Shown here: positions 8,900-16,971 of the stretch, one piece after another
Layout of the letters: the number at the start of each line of letters is the position of its first letter
How positions within the stretch are numbered: the first letter of the stretch is position 1
NCBI RefSeq assembly: GCF_030284385.1
Contig: NZ_CP127221.1
Location: forward strand, 1 to 64,000
DNA: 64,000 nt
Direction of reading: 5' to 3'
Source of the DNA: Altererythrobacter rubellus
GTDB taxonomy: Bacteria > Pseudomonadota > Alphaproteobacteria > Sphingomonadales > Sphingomonadaceae
Notes under the pieces: model-generated
Seen by the model: only the letters and a program-made list of their open reading frames with translations
Database searches by the model: none
What the model was told of the DNA's origin: nothing
Translations under genes and position numbers: made by a program

Positions 8900-10384
8900 A
8901 TGACAGCTCTCCAGACGGCATATCCAGCGATCCTACTAATGTCCGCCATCCTCGCCGGTTGCGGCGGAGGCTCTGGGACGTCGAGCAATTCTGGCAACCC
9001 AACGTCATCACCAACCCCCTCGCCCACTCCTTCGCCTTTCGTTGAACTAAGGTTCGATTATGAGGCCCACCGCTTTGCCACAAGCGATAGGGTCCCAGAG
9101 TACACTTACGCAGGCGTCACCTACCCCGCAGCTGTAGCAGACATCTTCCCGCAAGGAAGTCTGTCAGCAGACTTTCAAAAGGATGGCTACCCAGAGTTAG
9201 TCATTCCCCTCAACAAAGCATATGGAACTCCGGCTTACGCAGCGCTGCCTTATGTTCTCCTGTCAAACTCCAACGGACGCCTGAGCTATAGCGCGCCGCT
9301 CAACGCTCAATTGCCTTCTGTTTTCGGAGCACGCAGATCGGCAATCCTATCAGTCGCCGGACAACCTTCAGCTTTCTTCGTCGCCCACAATGTTTCAGGC
9401 GTTTACAACGAGCCGGAAGCTCACGGAACAGCCGTGCTGTTGGGGCAGAGAGATAACGTGATTGGCCGCATCTCAACTGCCATCCCGCGTATCACGACTA
9501 ATCCAGACCGCCCTGATGACGCCACAGATGCCCACTCAATGGCGACAGGCGACATCAATGGGGATGGCCTAGACGATATCGCGATCGGAAACTGGAACCC
9601 TTTTGGTGGTTTTGCTCCGCTGTTCCTTATCCAGCAGGAGGGTGGGAATTTCAGGGTCTCGAGCGACACATTTCTGGAACGCCTACTTCAACTCCCGATG
9701 GTGAATTCTGGGTCGACCGGCAATGAGGGATTTAACCTCCTGCTCGATCTCCACTTGGCGGACGTTAACGCAGACGGCTTTTCTGACCTTATCGCTGGTT
9801 TTGGGCATGGATCAGCCTACAGCCTGCTGTTCATGAACAACAATGGCACATTCGATTTTGCCCAGCAGGTTCGCTTGCCACCCACCGTCTACGGGGTGGA
9901 TGCGAACATGCATTTGGAAACGAGAAGCGTTGATCTGGACAACGATGGCGACCTTGATTTGGTGCTCCTCCACTCAAGGATCTCACCCTACTACGCGGGG
10001 ACCTACCTACAGGTCTTGAGGAATGATGCGGGGCAATTCGCCGATGTGACGCCTAGCGCTATGGTCCAAGAGGATAGATATGTCCGCGCTAACCGCCTCG
10101 AATGGACATCTGACCTCTTCCTTCGCGATATCGATCGAGACGGTAAGGTCGATATCATTCACGGGCTGTACGATGGGCAACTTGCTGTATTCTTCAACCA
10201 AGGTTCGATGAAGTTTGGTAAGCTGACCGCGTCGCTACCAAACAACGAGAACGGTCGCCTCCTTGCGGTGGATGATTTTGATAAGGACGGTGGTTACGAG
10301 CTCGCCTATTATCAATACGGAGGTTCGGCATCGGAAAAGGCATATTTCGTCAATGTCTATAATGTCGCCTTTTCAAAGCCATGA
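8900..10384 (+). CDS. FG-GAP/VCBS-repeat lipoprotein
   Basis: 494-residue predicted lipoprotein. A signal segment ends in a lipobox LAGC (Cys21), followed by a Gly/Ser/Pro-Thr linker (SSPTPSPTPSP). At least five calcium-loop repeats are visible: GDINGDGLDDIAIG, ADVNADGFSDLIAG, VDLDNDGDLDLVLL, RDIDRDGKVDIIHG and DDFDKDGGYELAYY, the pattern of integrin-like FG-GAP/VCBS beta-propellers. It is expected to sit on the outer membrane and bind ligands or surfaces; no catalytic motif is seen. It lies between the IS6 remnant and an intact IS6 copy in the same orientation, so it may have been acquired. The start chosen gives a complete signal peptide. Confidence 0.82.
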   Translation: MTALQTAYPAILLMSAILAGCGGGSGTSSNSGNPTSSPTPSPTPSPFVELRFDYEAHRFATSDRVPEYTYAGVTYPAAVADIFPQGSLSADFQKDGYPELVIPLNKAYGTPAYAALPYVLLSNSNGRLSYSAPLNAQLPSVFGARRSAILSVAGQPSAFFVAHNVSGVYNEPEAHGTAVLLGQRDNVIGRISTAIPRITTNPDRPDDATDAHSMATGDINGDGLDDIAIGNWNPFGGFAPLFLIQQEGGNFRVSSDTFLERLLQLPMVNSGSTGNEGFNLLLDLHLADVNADGFSDLIAGFGHGSAYSLLFMNNNGTFDFAQQVRLPPTVYGVDANMHLETRSVDLDNDGDLDLVLLHSRISPYYAGTYLQVLRNDAGQFADVTPSAMVQEDRYVRANRLEWTSDLFLRDIDRDGKVDIIHGLYDGQLAVFFNQGSMKFGKLTASLPNNENGRLLAVDDFDKDGGYELAYYQYGGSASEKAYFVNVYNVAFSKP

Positions 10385-10457
10385 CATCGCTTAGAACGCT
10401 GCGATATGGCTCTCATGGTTGTCAATCAAAGCAACCAGCAGTCAGGCAAATTGACCT

Positions 10458-10895
10458 TTGATCCTTCCTTTTATTCTAGCAGCGCAAGTGGCGATCGTAC
10501 CAGCAGGTGAGGAGTTCATTTGCACGCCCATACGGGTTTGGGATGGTGACGGCCCGATATGGTGCGAGGAAGGCCCTCGTATACGGCTTGCCGGCATCGC
10601 AGCGCGCGAGATGGATGGTACATGCCGTACGAACCAACCTTGCCCTGATGCAGGCGCAATAGAAGCCCGTGACGCCCTTGTGGCCCTCGTCGGCCAATCT
10701 ATCGGTCGCAGCCCTGAGGGTCACGTTCTCGTGAAAGGTCCCGCCATGCGCTGCAGATCAGATGGTGATGGCGTTGGAAGTCGCACGGCAGCGTGGTGCA
10801 TTTCTCCGCGGGGTGGAGACCTCTCCTGCTCCATGGTTGCAGGCGGATGGGCGTTGCGTTGGGAGCGGTTCTGGAAAGATCACCGCTGCGACTAG
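10458..10895 (+). CDS. Thermonuclease (SNase)-like protein, variant active site
   Basis: 145 residues with an SNase-like OB-fold core: RVWDGDGPI (Asp29), RIRLAGIAAREMDG (Arg43 and Glu51 correspond to the catalytic Arg and Glu), and a C-terminal GGWALRWERFW typical of the last helix. The usual VRLAGIDAPE has Asp in the position that is Ala48 here, a calcium ligand in staphylococcal nuclease, so activity may be reduced or changed. Seven Cys residues and a hydrophobic N-terminus suggest export. The start is a TTG at 10458, since no ATG lies upstream in frame; the N-terminus is uncertain. It sits just before an IS6 element. Confidence 0.6.
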   Translation: MILPFILAAQVAIVPAGEEFICTPIRVWDGDGPIWCEEGPRIRLAGIAAREMDGTCRTNQPCPDAGAIEARDALVALVGQSIGRSPEGHVLVKGPAMRCRSDGDGVGSRTAAWCISPRGGDLSCSMVAGGWALRWERFWKDHRCD

Positions 10896-10976
10896 GGGGG
10901 TGCGTGGTGTAAAGACACCGGGCTCAATTCTGCGGTGCCATCCGCTTTGTGTAGCGGTTTGGGTATTATAAATTCT

Positions 10977-11801
10977 GGTGCTGTCAGTCTAACGCTAACT
11001 CGTCTCCACTCGGCAGAAGTGCCCCTGCCCACAGCGCCACTTAGGCTACAAGGTTTTGCCACTCAGCCAAGGCGGTTGAGCGGGCGGCTTTGTAAGTCTG
11101 ACGATCTACGAGATGGCGTTCGGAGTTGAAGTGATTGTGGAAGTTGGCATGAACTGAAGCGAACTTCTGTAACGACTTCATTTGTCGAAATCGCAGCATT
11201 GCTCGTTCTCGTCGTCGAAACGGCAGGTGTGAGTTTTCGGCTCTGTTGTTAAGCCAACGTCCCATCTCGCGGTGATCTTCAATACCAAGGTCACGCATCG
11301 CTGCGGGGTACGATCTCAGGCCATCCGTAACGATCACCTCCGCCTTGCCGTGGTGCTTGAGCGCCTTCTTCAAGAAGCGCAATGCAGCAGCCTTGTCTCG
11401 CTTCTTGGTAACGTAGCTTTCGAGGACCTCACCTTCGTGATCGACGGCGCGCCACAGGTAATGGCGCTCTCCGTTGATCTTTACGAAGACCTCATCAAAG
11501 TGCCAGCGCCAGTGACGGAAACCACGCATCCGGCTCACTCGTTGCCTTCGGATGTCAGCTGCGAACAACGGCCCAAAGCGGTTCCACCAGAAGCGCACGG
11601 TTTCGTGACAGATGTCGATACCGCGTTCGAACAGCAGGTCTTCCACGTTCCGCAAGCTCAACGGGAAGCGGACGTACATCATCACGACCAGGCGGATGAC
11701 CTCAGGTGATGAGTTGAAATAGCGGAAGGAGTTATCGACCTTGCTCATCCAAACCGGCTAACATCGTCCCGCCCGCTCAGCCAGTTTGCTTTGACAATGC
11801 C
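10977..11801 (-). mobile_element. IS6-family insertion sequence, apparently complete
   Basis: About 825 bp, within the usual IS6 size. One end starts GGTGCTGTCAG (10977) and the opposite end, read on the minus strand from 11801, starts GGCATTGTCAA, giving an imperfect terminal inverted repeat (GG..-TGTCA shared). A single transposase gene fills the element. The 8-bp flanks (10969-10976 and 11802-11809) do not match, so no target-site duplication is visible. This is expected if the copy recombined with another copy, such as the remnant at 8523, or if an end is misplaced. Confidence 0.75.
11041..11748 (-). CDS. IS6-family DDE transposase
   Basis: 235 residues. An N-terminal helix-turn-helix region (VRFPLSLRNVEDLLFERGI) is followed by the IS6 catalytic domain: first Asp in WHFDEVFVKINGERHYLWRA, second Asp in VTDGLRSYPAAM, and Glu in NNRAENSHLPFRRRER. 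These are the DDE residues with the family's usual spacing. Length is normal (230-240). It catalyses replicative cointegrate formation of the element. No frameshift is seen, so the copy may be active. The downstream end carries the tail shared with the remnant at 8523-8712. Confidence 0.92.
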   Translation of the reverse strand: MSKVDNSFRYFNSSPEVIRLVVMMYVRFPLSLRNVEDLLFERGIDICHETVRFWWNRFGPLFAADIRRQRVSRMRGFRHWRWHFDEVFVKINGERHYLWRAVDHEGEVLESYVTKKRDKAAALRFLKKALKHHGKAEVIVTDGLRSYPAAMRDLGIEDHREMGRWLNNRAENSHLPFRRRERAMLRFRQMKSLQKFASVHANFHNHFNSERHLVDRQTYKAARSTALAEWQNLVA

Positions 11802-11815
11802 GGATCAACGCAGCG

Positions 11816-12688
11816 CTACAAGCACTCCACGAAATGCTCAACCGTCTGCTCGCGACTGGCGTCGTAAAGGACCGCTGCACCAATGGTGAAACGGAAGCCG
11901 CCAGGATGGGGTTGGCCTTCAATCGTGCCCTCAGCGATCGCATTGCGCGCTGCGGTTTCGGGAAGGGTAGTGAGAATGTCGGATTGCTTGGCAAGTTCGA
12001 TGCACGCAGCCTGGCTCAGCAATCGGTAGTGCGGGGCGCCGTGATCAAGCAGTAGTTGACGGAGATCTTCGGGCAATGAGTGTTCGAAGAGCTGGTCGAA
12101 GCCGGCGATTGCCCACTGGTATCGCAGGACGTCCCCTAGGTCGGAGCGGCACTGGCCTACCGGGTGGCCCTTGCGGTAGATCATCCAATAGGGCTCATCG
12201 ATGACTTCAGTCACACGCATGCGCTGCTTGTGCGGTAGGCCGGAAAGGCTTGCCTGATGGTAGATCAGCAGGTGGATGCGGCGCTGAATTAGCTCTTCGG
12301 CTGCGAGATGCGGCGGCATGGTCGACACATTGATACGGGTCTTAGGAAAGGTGCGCGCGAACTTGATGATCGCCGGGTGGATCATGCCCTCAATCACGCC
12401 TGGCCCGCTCACGATATTGAGTTCATGCCCTCCCGATGTCGTCGTTTCGCGAACATTGGCAGCAAAAGCCAGCAACTCCAACGCTTGGGGATACAGCTTC
12501 TTACCTGCTTCGGTCGCGACGACAGTGCGCGTCGTACGATGGAACAACTGCGTGGCCCAGTCCGCCTCAAGCGTCTTAATACTTTTTGTTATGGCCGAAT
12601 GGGTCAGTCCCAGCTCTTCGGCTGCCGCTGAGAAACTGAGGTGGCGGTAGACAGCCTCGAAGTGGCGCATGAAGCGAAGATCGTACAT
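11816..12688 (-). CDS. LysR-family transcriptional regulator
   Basis: 290 residues. The N-terminal winged helix-turn-helix reads FMRHFEAVYRHLSFSAAAEELGLTHSAITKSIKTLE (seen in parts at residues 6-41), typical LysR wording, followed by the RTTRTVVATEAGKKLYP wing. The effector-binding domain follows from about residue 90. It is transcribed away from the sterol-desaturase-like gene at 12787, the classic LTTR arrangement, so that gene is its likely target. The inducer is unknown. Its 3' end lies 15 bp from the IS6 element, but the gene looks full length. Confidence 0.9.
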   Translation of the reverse strand: MYDLRFMRHFEAVYRHLSFSAAAEELGLTHSAITKSIKTLEADWATQLFHRTTRTVVATEAGKKLYPQALELLAFAANVRETTTSGGHELNIVSGPGVIEGMIHPAIIKFARTFPKTRINVSTMPPHLAAEELIQRRIHLLIYHQASLSGLPHKQRMRVTEVIDEPYWMIYRKGHPVGQCRSDLGDVLRYQWAIAGFDQLFEHSLPEDLRQLLLDHGAPHYRLLSQAACIELAKQSDILTTLPETAARNAIAEGTIEGQPHPGGFRFTIGAAVLYDASREQTVEHFVECL

Positions 12689-12786
12689 ATGTTCGAAATT
12701 GTATCAAATATTGTAAAACTATTCAATTTTTTTCAGGTAAAAGTTTGGATAGCTTTTAACGCCATAAAGTCCGGGAGGTAACTGCC
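12689..12786. promoter_or_regulatory. Divergent LysR/sterol-desaturase promoter region
   Basis: 98 bp between two divergent starts. It is strikingly AT-rich from 12690 to 12745 compared with the flanking genes, and contains several T-N11-A patterns of the kind bound by LysR regulators. A purine-rich GGGAGG at 12773-12778 precedes the ATG at 12787. A specific operator cannot be fixed by eye. Confidence 0.45.
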
Positions 12787-13734
12787 ATGACACTCGAAGC
12801 CATCGTCCAGTCGAACATCGGGCTGATCGTAGTGCCTCTCTACCTCGGCAGCATCGTTTTTGAATCGCTGTTCAACCACTTCCACCATGAGAACCGAAGC
12901 GGTGACTGGAAGGACAATTTGGTCTCGATCGGGATGGGCTTGGTCAGCGCGGTGACCAATGGCGCGACCGCCTTCCTTACCGTGGTGGTGCTGTTCTGGG
13001 CGGTGAATTACCAGCTGTTTTCGATACCGCTTTCGATCGCCTCGCTGATCGCCTGTTTCATCCTCGACGACCTGCGGTTTTACCTGCATCACCGAGTTGT
13101 ACACCGCGTGCGCTGGGGCTGGGCGATGCACGTCACCCACCATTCGAGCAAGCAGTTCAATTTCTCAGTGGCGTTGCGGCAAGGCTGGACCAAGCATTTC
13201 ACAGGCACGATGATGTTCAAGGTGCCGCTGGTACTGCTCGGTTTTGATCCGGTGGTCGTGCTGTTCTGCGGCGTGCTTAATGCGACCTACCAGTTCTTCC
13301 TGCACACAGAGTTAGTGGACAAGCTGCCACGCTGGATTGAATTCGTCTTCAATACGCCCTCCCATCACCGGGTGCACCATGGCCGCAATCCGCAATATCT
13401 TGATGCCAATTACGCCGGTACGCTAATCATCTGGGATCGTATGTTTGGCACTTTCACGCCCGAAAAGGAAAAGGTCGATTTTGGTCTCGTGAAGAACCTT
13501 GAAACACTCAATCCGTTCGTGATCATTTTCCATGAATACTGGGCGATCGTGAAAGATCAGATGCAGCGCGGTCTCAGCCTATGGCAGCGACTGTGTTATC
13601 TTTTTGCCCCTCCAGGCTGGAGCCATGACGGATCGCGCATGTCTTCGGAACAGATCAAGGCAAAGCATTCTTCAGAGCAAGCGGAATCGACGGGAACGAA
13701 ACCGAGATACTCGCCTCAGACGCCTCCTACGTAG
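12787..13734 (+). CDS. Sterol desaturase/fatty acid hydroxylase family membrane protein
   Basis: 315-residue integral membrane di-iron oxygenase. Histidine clusters in order: HHRVVH after FILDDLRFYL (about residues 102-107), HVTHHSS (about 117-123), and HHRVHHG (about 197-203), the ligands of the FA-hydroxylase superfamily. Three to four hydrophobic spans precede and separate them. The protein has a hydrophilic tail of about 45 residues. The substrate could be a sterol-like lipid, fatty acid or carotenoid; the divergent LysR gene suggests induced expression. Length and motifs are normal. Confidence 0.88.
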   Translation: MTLEAIVQSNIGLIVVPLYLGSIVFESLFNHFHHENRSGDWKDNLVSIGMGLVSAVTNGATAFLTVVVLFWAVNYQLFSIPLSIASLIACFILDDLRFYLHHRVVHRVRWGWAMHVTHHSSKQFNFSVALRQGWTKHFTGTMMFKVPLVLLGFDPVVVLFCGVLNATYQFFLHTELVDKLPRWIEFVFNTPSHHRVHHGRNPQYLDANYAGTLIIWDRMFGTFTPEKEKVDFGLVKNLETLNPFVIIFHEYWAIVKDQMQRGLSLWQRLCYLFAPPGWSHDGSRMSSEQIKAKHSSEQAESTGTKPRYSPQTPPT

Positions 13735-13749
13735 ACTCTAACTACGCGC

Positions 13750-13822
13750 CTTTTAGGGAAAGGTTTTAGTAACAAGCCCTGTTCGGGAAACCTTATATTT
13801 TATTTACATATATAAATGGCGG
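13750..13822. repeat. 73-bp direct repeat, copy distal to tRNA-Ser
   Basis: Gap-free alignment with 15342-15414 gives 55 of 73 identical positions by hand count, highest at both ends (CTTTTAGGGAA and AAATGGCGG). The second copy ends in the CCGCCA 3' terminus of tRNA-Ser; here only those six bases of the tRNA remain. The two copies bracket about 1.5 kb (13823-15341) with two small genes. This resembles attachment-site duplication at a tRNA 3' end, or an old tRNA-flank duplication. Confidence 0.6.
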
Positions 13823-13860
13823 TGGAGCCAGTCGAGCGCCAACTCTTCTTCGCACGCTGC

Positions 13861-14103
13861 CTAAAATTCGATTGCTCCTTGGCGCGCTAACATTTTATAC
13901 GCCAGAGCATGCCCAGCAATATGAACTGGGAGTTGAACTTTGCCTGACTGGACGCATTGCTCTTCGATCATTTTCTTGTGACCAGCAAGAATGACCCGAG
14001 GCTCGCCGGGTTTTTCGACGCGTGATAGGTTTTCCGCGCATTCCAGATCCCGAAGTACCGATAGAAAGGCACCGTCGGATAAAGATGGTTGTCTAAATCG
14101 CTT
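13861..14103 (-). pseudogene. Unidentified gene fragment (C-terminal 80 codons, no start)
   Basis: On the minus strand an open frame runs from just after a TGA at 14104-14106 to a TAG at 13861-13863. Its translation contains RDLECAENLSRVEKPGEPRV and IAGHALAYKMLARQGAIEF, composition and codon choice like a real protein. No ATG, GTG or TTG start is found before internal Met codons, so it is probably the 3' fragment of a broken gene. I do not recognise the family. It fills most of the 13735-14121 gap, within the repeat-bracketed segment. Confidence 0.4.
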
Positions 14104-14121
14104 TCAAAAAAATCTACTGGT

Positions 14122-14583
14122 CTATTGCGGTTCGTCTGTCGTGGCCGACTGCATCATAAAGCCACCATCGTCATAGATCTGAAACTTCACGTATTTCCCG
14201 TCTTCAATTGTGGCAACATGAATCGAATCACTCTCTGCCCCTCCGGCAAAAATCTTGGTAGTGATAAAAACAGTATTCCCACTCGATTTGTAGTCTACGT
14301 CCGTGACTCGAAAATCAGGCCATAACTGCAGGATTGGAGCGAAGACATTATCCATCACTTCCTGCGGGCCGTAATAAGTCCCCGCATAGGGAAGGCTTTT
14401 CGGAGCAATCCACTCCACATCGCTTGATTGCGTTTCAGCCCATGCCTCCATGTCTCCCTGCTGGAATGCGGCATATCCAGCTCGCGCAGCTTCTATAATC
14501 TCGGCATCATCAGTAGTCTGCTGACATGCAGTGATGCTTAATGTGACTAAGCCAAGCGCGACGACTTTCAGTTTCTTAAGCAT
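14122..14583 (-). CDS. SnoaL/NTF2-like lipoprotein
   Basis: 153 residues from the ATG at 14583. A short signal segment MLKKLKVVALGLVTLS leads to a lipobox ITAC, then an NTF2/SnoaL-like alpha+beta domain: AARAGYAAFQQGDMEAWAET, VEWIAPKSLPYAGTYYGPQE and FRVTDVDYKSSGNTVFITTK, matching the order helix, strand and cavity loop of SnoaL proteins. Members are often cyclases, isomerases or ligand-binding proteins; no specific reaction can be assigned. An in-frame ATG at 14625 would bury the signal peptide, so the internal start is preferred. It lies inside the segment between the two 73-bp repeats. Confidence 0.72.
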   Translation of the reverse strand: MLKKLKVVALGLVTLSITACQQTTDDAEIIEAARAGYAAFQQGDMEAWAETQSSDVEWIAPKSLPYAGTYYGPQEVMDNVFAPILQLWPDFRVTDVDYKSSGNTVFITTKIFAGGAESDSIHVATIEDGKYVKFQIYDDGGFMMQSATTDEPQ

Positions 14584-14840
14584 TATTATCACCTGACTAA
14601 CTGAATTTCTTGAAGGACTTACCATCGTAATCGCAATTTACCCGTCAGTAGATGTAGCAAGCTATGGATTGGATAGCTATGATTATTTTGAGTTTTTTAA
14701 CCTCAACATTGTCTTTTTCAGGATCACGGAACCCTAGCAACGGCTGCTACCAGCCTCCTCCCTCCCAAGATAGAGAACTAGCCGTCTGGAGTGATCTCAT
14801 TTAAGAGGGATCGGATCAACCATAGGCTAGAGAGGTCGCT

Positions 14841-15212
14841 ATGTCTTCAACTCAAATTAACGTTTTCTACGAGCTTCAAGTGGCAGACGGAAAATCAGAA
14901 GAATTGCGGGACATTGCAAAGCAGATGGTGGACCGTAACCAGAAGGAAGAGCCGCAGACTCTCGTATACAACATTTACCTTAGCGAAGATGAAAAGCTGC
15001 TGACCTACTGGGAAACCCACGCCGATAGCAAAGCGATGCTTTTTCATGCCGATCGCTTTGCGACTGGAGAATTCATCTCTGAGGTGGTGAGCCGAACAAA
15101 GGGAGCTCGCCTATGTTTATACGGAGATGCTTCACCAGAACTGCGTCAATGGGCAACGGATAATGGATTCGAGGTTGAGTATTCGGATTACCTAGCTGGC
15201 TTCGTTCGATAG
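14841..15212 (+). CDS. Antibiotic-biosynthesis-monooxygenase-like (ABM) small protein
   Basis: 123 residues with a dimeric alpha+beta-barrel pattern: INVFYELQVADGKSEELRDI, then QTLVYNIYLSEDEKLLTYWE, then helix SKAMLFHADRFATGEF. This resembles ABM-fold quinol monooxygenases and related small stress proteins. The C-terminal 35 residues add a further beta-alpha segment. No cofactor motif is needed in this fold, so function remains open. A GAGAGG stretch 7 bases before the ATG supports the start. It is divergent from the SnoaL-like lipoprotein gene, and both lie between the tRNA-Ser-linked repeats. Confidence 0.65.
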   Translation: MSSTQINVFYELQVADGKSEELRDIAKQMVDRNQKEEPQTLVYNIYLSEDEKLLTYWETHADSKAMLFHADRFATGEFISEVVSRTKGARLCLYGDASPELRQWATDNGFEVEYSDYLAGFVR

Positions 15213-15341
15213 AAAGAGTTTCAAGACCGAGACGAGGGGAGAGTTGGAGAGGGCCCATAGCCACCAGAGGACAGGCCCTAAATGGGTGGGGGTCTTGATG
15301 TGCGAAGTAGATGGTAGTTGTTCGGCTCGCTACCCACGCTT

Positions 15342-15414
15342 CTTTTAGGGAACGGTTTTGGTAACACTCCCTCGCCGGTGCCTTTTACCGTTTATTTACA
15401 GATACAAATGGCGG
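15342..15414. repeat. 73-bp direct repeat, copy abutting tRNA-Ser
   Basis: Partner of 13750-13822 in the same orientation. The last six bases (15409-15414) are the 3' CCGCCA end of tRNA-Ser, and the rest is its downstream flank, including TTTATTTACA. Divergence is concentrated in the middle 20 bases. Confidence 0.6.
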
Positions 15415-15499
15415 AGACGGTGGGATTCGAACCCACGATACGGGGTTACCGTATACACACTTTCCAGGCGTGCGCCTTCGACCACTCGGCCACGTCTCC
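15409..15499 (-). tRNA. tRNA-Ser (anticodon GGA)
   Basis: Read on the minus strand, 91 nt. The acceptor stem GGAGACG pairs with CGTCTCC, followed by discriminator G and an encoded CCA. The D-arm contains GGCCGAGTGG. The anticodon loop CTGGAAA gives anticodon GGA, decoding UCC and UCU. A long variable arm (GTATACGGTAACCCCGTATC region) marks it as class II, and the T-arm GGTTCGAATCC is canonical. Transcribed leftwards toward the repeat-bracketed segment. Confidence 0.97.
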
Positions 15500-15659
15500 G
15501 CGTTCCCATTTGCGCTACCACTTGGTTACTTGAGTGCGAGGGTCGCCTTGCGGTGACCTCGGGCTCAAGTACCGCAAAGCGCGGCAGGCCCAACAAGAAG
15601 CGCGCGCTCTAGCTTTGAAACGATTGCTTCGCAAGGCGCGAGATGGCAGGTCTGAAAAC

Positions 15660-16661
15660 ATGAAGAAAATCATGAATTGCCCGGTGGCCGCATTTATCGC
15701 CACGTTCACCCTTTCCGCGATTGTTCTTGCAGAGGAGGAGCCGAAGGAGGCTCTGTCGCCCAATCAGATCGTCGAAGAAGCTTCGGTGGAGGAGTGGGTG
15801 GCCATCCCGACAGAAGATCTGCTGGTCATGCGACTAGCGCCCGATGCCGAGGGCAATCCGCGCGAAGTCATTATCCAGCTGATGCCCGCACCATTCAGCC
15901 AGGGCTGGGTGCACAATATCAAGCTGCTTGCCCGGGAGGGGTGGTACGATGGGATCAGCGTCAACCGTGTGCAGGACAATTACGTCGTGCAATGGGGCGA
16001 TCCCAATTACGACAATCCAGAAAGCGACGGAGAGAAAAAAACACTGCCCGATGGGCTGAAGGTGATGGGGGAGGATGAGTATACCAACGATGAACCACTC
16101 AAAAACCTGTTAACTACAACTTTAACGATCGACCAAGAGTGGTGGCATAAAGACTCATACGGCAAATCTTCCGGACACTTCAGAGGTTGGCAGCTCGGGT
16201 ATTCGGACACGCAATGGTGGCCCGTCCATTGCTACGGCATGGTCGGCGTGGGGCGTAACCTATCGCCGGACACCGGCAGCGGCGCAGAACTCTACACCGT
16301 GATCGGCCATGCTCCGCGGCACCTTGATCGCAATATCGCACTGGTCGGCCGGGTGATCGAAGGGATAGAGTATCTGTCCAGCCTGCCCCGCGGCAAGGGT
16401 GAGCTGGGCTTCTATGCTGAGGACGAGTTCGACAAGCGCACCCCGATCCTGTCGATCGATGTGGCGGCGGATCTTCTCGAATCTGAAACCGCACCCGCAG
16501 GACTGACGTACGACTACGAATACCTCTCCACCGAGAGCGAGACCTTCGCCAAATATGCCGAAGCACGTGCCAACCGCCGCGATCCGTTCTTCATTTTACC
16601 GGCAGGCGGCGCGGATATCTGCAACATCCCGGTTCCTGTTCGCTCAGCGCCCAATGGCTGA
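15660..16661 (+). CDS. Secreted cyclophilin-type peptidyl-prolyl isomerase
   Basis: 333 residues from the ATG at 15660, which begins a signal peptide (MKKIMNCPVAAFIATFTLSA, cleavage near VLAEE). The cyclophilin domain shows WVHNIKLLAREGWYDGISVN with RVQDNYVVQWGDP, and later YTVIGHAPRHLDRNIALVG with RVIEGIEYL. It is expected to catalyse proline cis/trans isomerisation in the periplasm. An insertion of about 50 residues (around 120-190) is larger than in the minimal domain, as in other sphingomonad members. The frame is open upstream to 15534 but that extension crosses the tRNA-side flank and lacks signal character. Confidence 0.85.
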   Translation: MKKIMNCPVAAFIATFTLSAIVLAEEEPKEALSPNQIVEEASVEEWVAIPTEDLLVMRLAPDAEGNPREVIIQLMPAPFSQGWVHNIKLLAREGWYDGISVNRVQDNYVVQWGDPNYDNPESDGEKKTLPDGLKVMGEDEYTNDEPLKNLLTTTLTIDQEWWHKDSYGKSSGHFRGWQLGYSDTQWWPVHCYGMVGVGRNLSPDTGSGAELYTVIGHAPRHLDRNIALVGRVIEGIEYLSSLPRGKGELGFYAEDEFDKRTPILSIDVAADLLESETAPAGLTYDYEYLSTESETFAKYAEARANRRDPFFILPAGGADICNIPVPVRSAPNG

Positions 16662-16971
16662 AACGATGAAAGTGAACGCGTCCCTGAAATGCTGGCGCGG
16701 CGAAAAGGCAGTCTATCATCTCGTCTCGATCACGGGCGATCAGGCGGAGCACATTGCTGGGCACGCTTTGATGCAACGGCTGGAGTACGGCACACGGCGC
16801 GGGTTCGGCTCTGTTAAAGTCATGGCGCGGATCGGTGATACGGTTTGGAAGAGCTCGGTTTTTCCGCAAGAGAAGTCCACCGAGTGGATTTTGCTGGTCA
16901 GCAAGAAAGTGATGCGCGCTGAAGACCTGGCCGAGGGCGATGCGATCGAGCTGAAATTGGAGCTGCTCTAG
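16654..16971 (+). CDS. DUF1905 domain protein
   Basis: About 105 residues: CWRGEKAVYHLVSITGDQAE, then GFGSVKVMARIGDTVWKSSV, then VMRAEDLAEGDAIELKLEL. This is the DUF1905 beta-barrel pattern, a small uncharacterised cytoplasmic domain. The ATG at 16654 overlaps the TGA of the cyclophilin gene by eight bases, suggesting translational coupling; an ATG at 16666 is the alternative. It overlaps the end of rel by four bases, convergently. Confidence 0.75.
   Translation: MAETMKVNASLKCWRGEKAVYHLVSITGDQAEHIAGHALMQRLEYGTRRGFGSVKVMARIGDTVWKSSVFPQEKSTEWILLVSKKVMRAEDLAEGDAIELKLELL

Noticed and set aside
8815..9045. Frame overlapping the FG-GAP lipoprotein start
   Set aside because: Overlaps the lipoprotein signal peptide in another frame and has no motif.
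10969..11809. Target-site duplication for the IS6 element
   Set aside because: The eight bases on each side differ (TAAATTCT and GGATCAAC).
12733..13143. 136-codon His-rich frame antisense to the desaturase gene
   Set aside because: Mirror of the membrane-protein codons; no motif.
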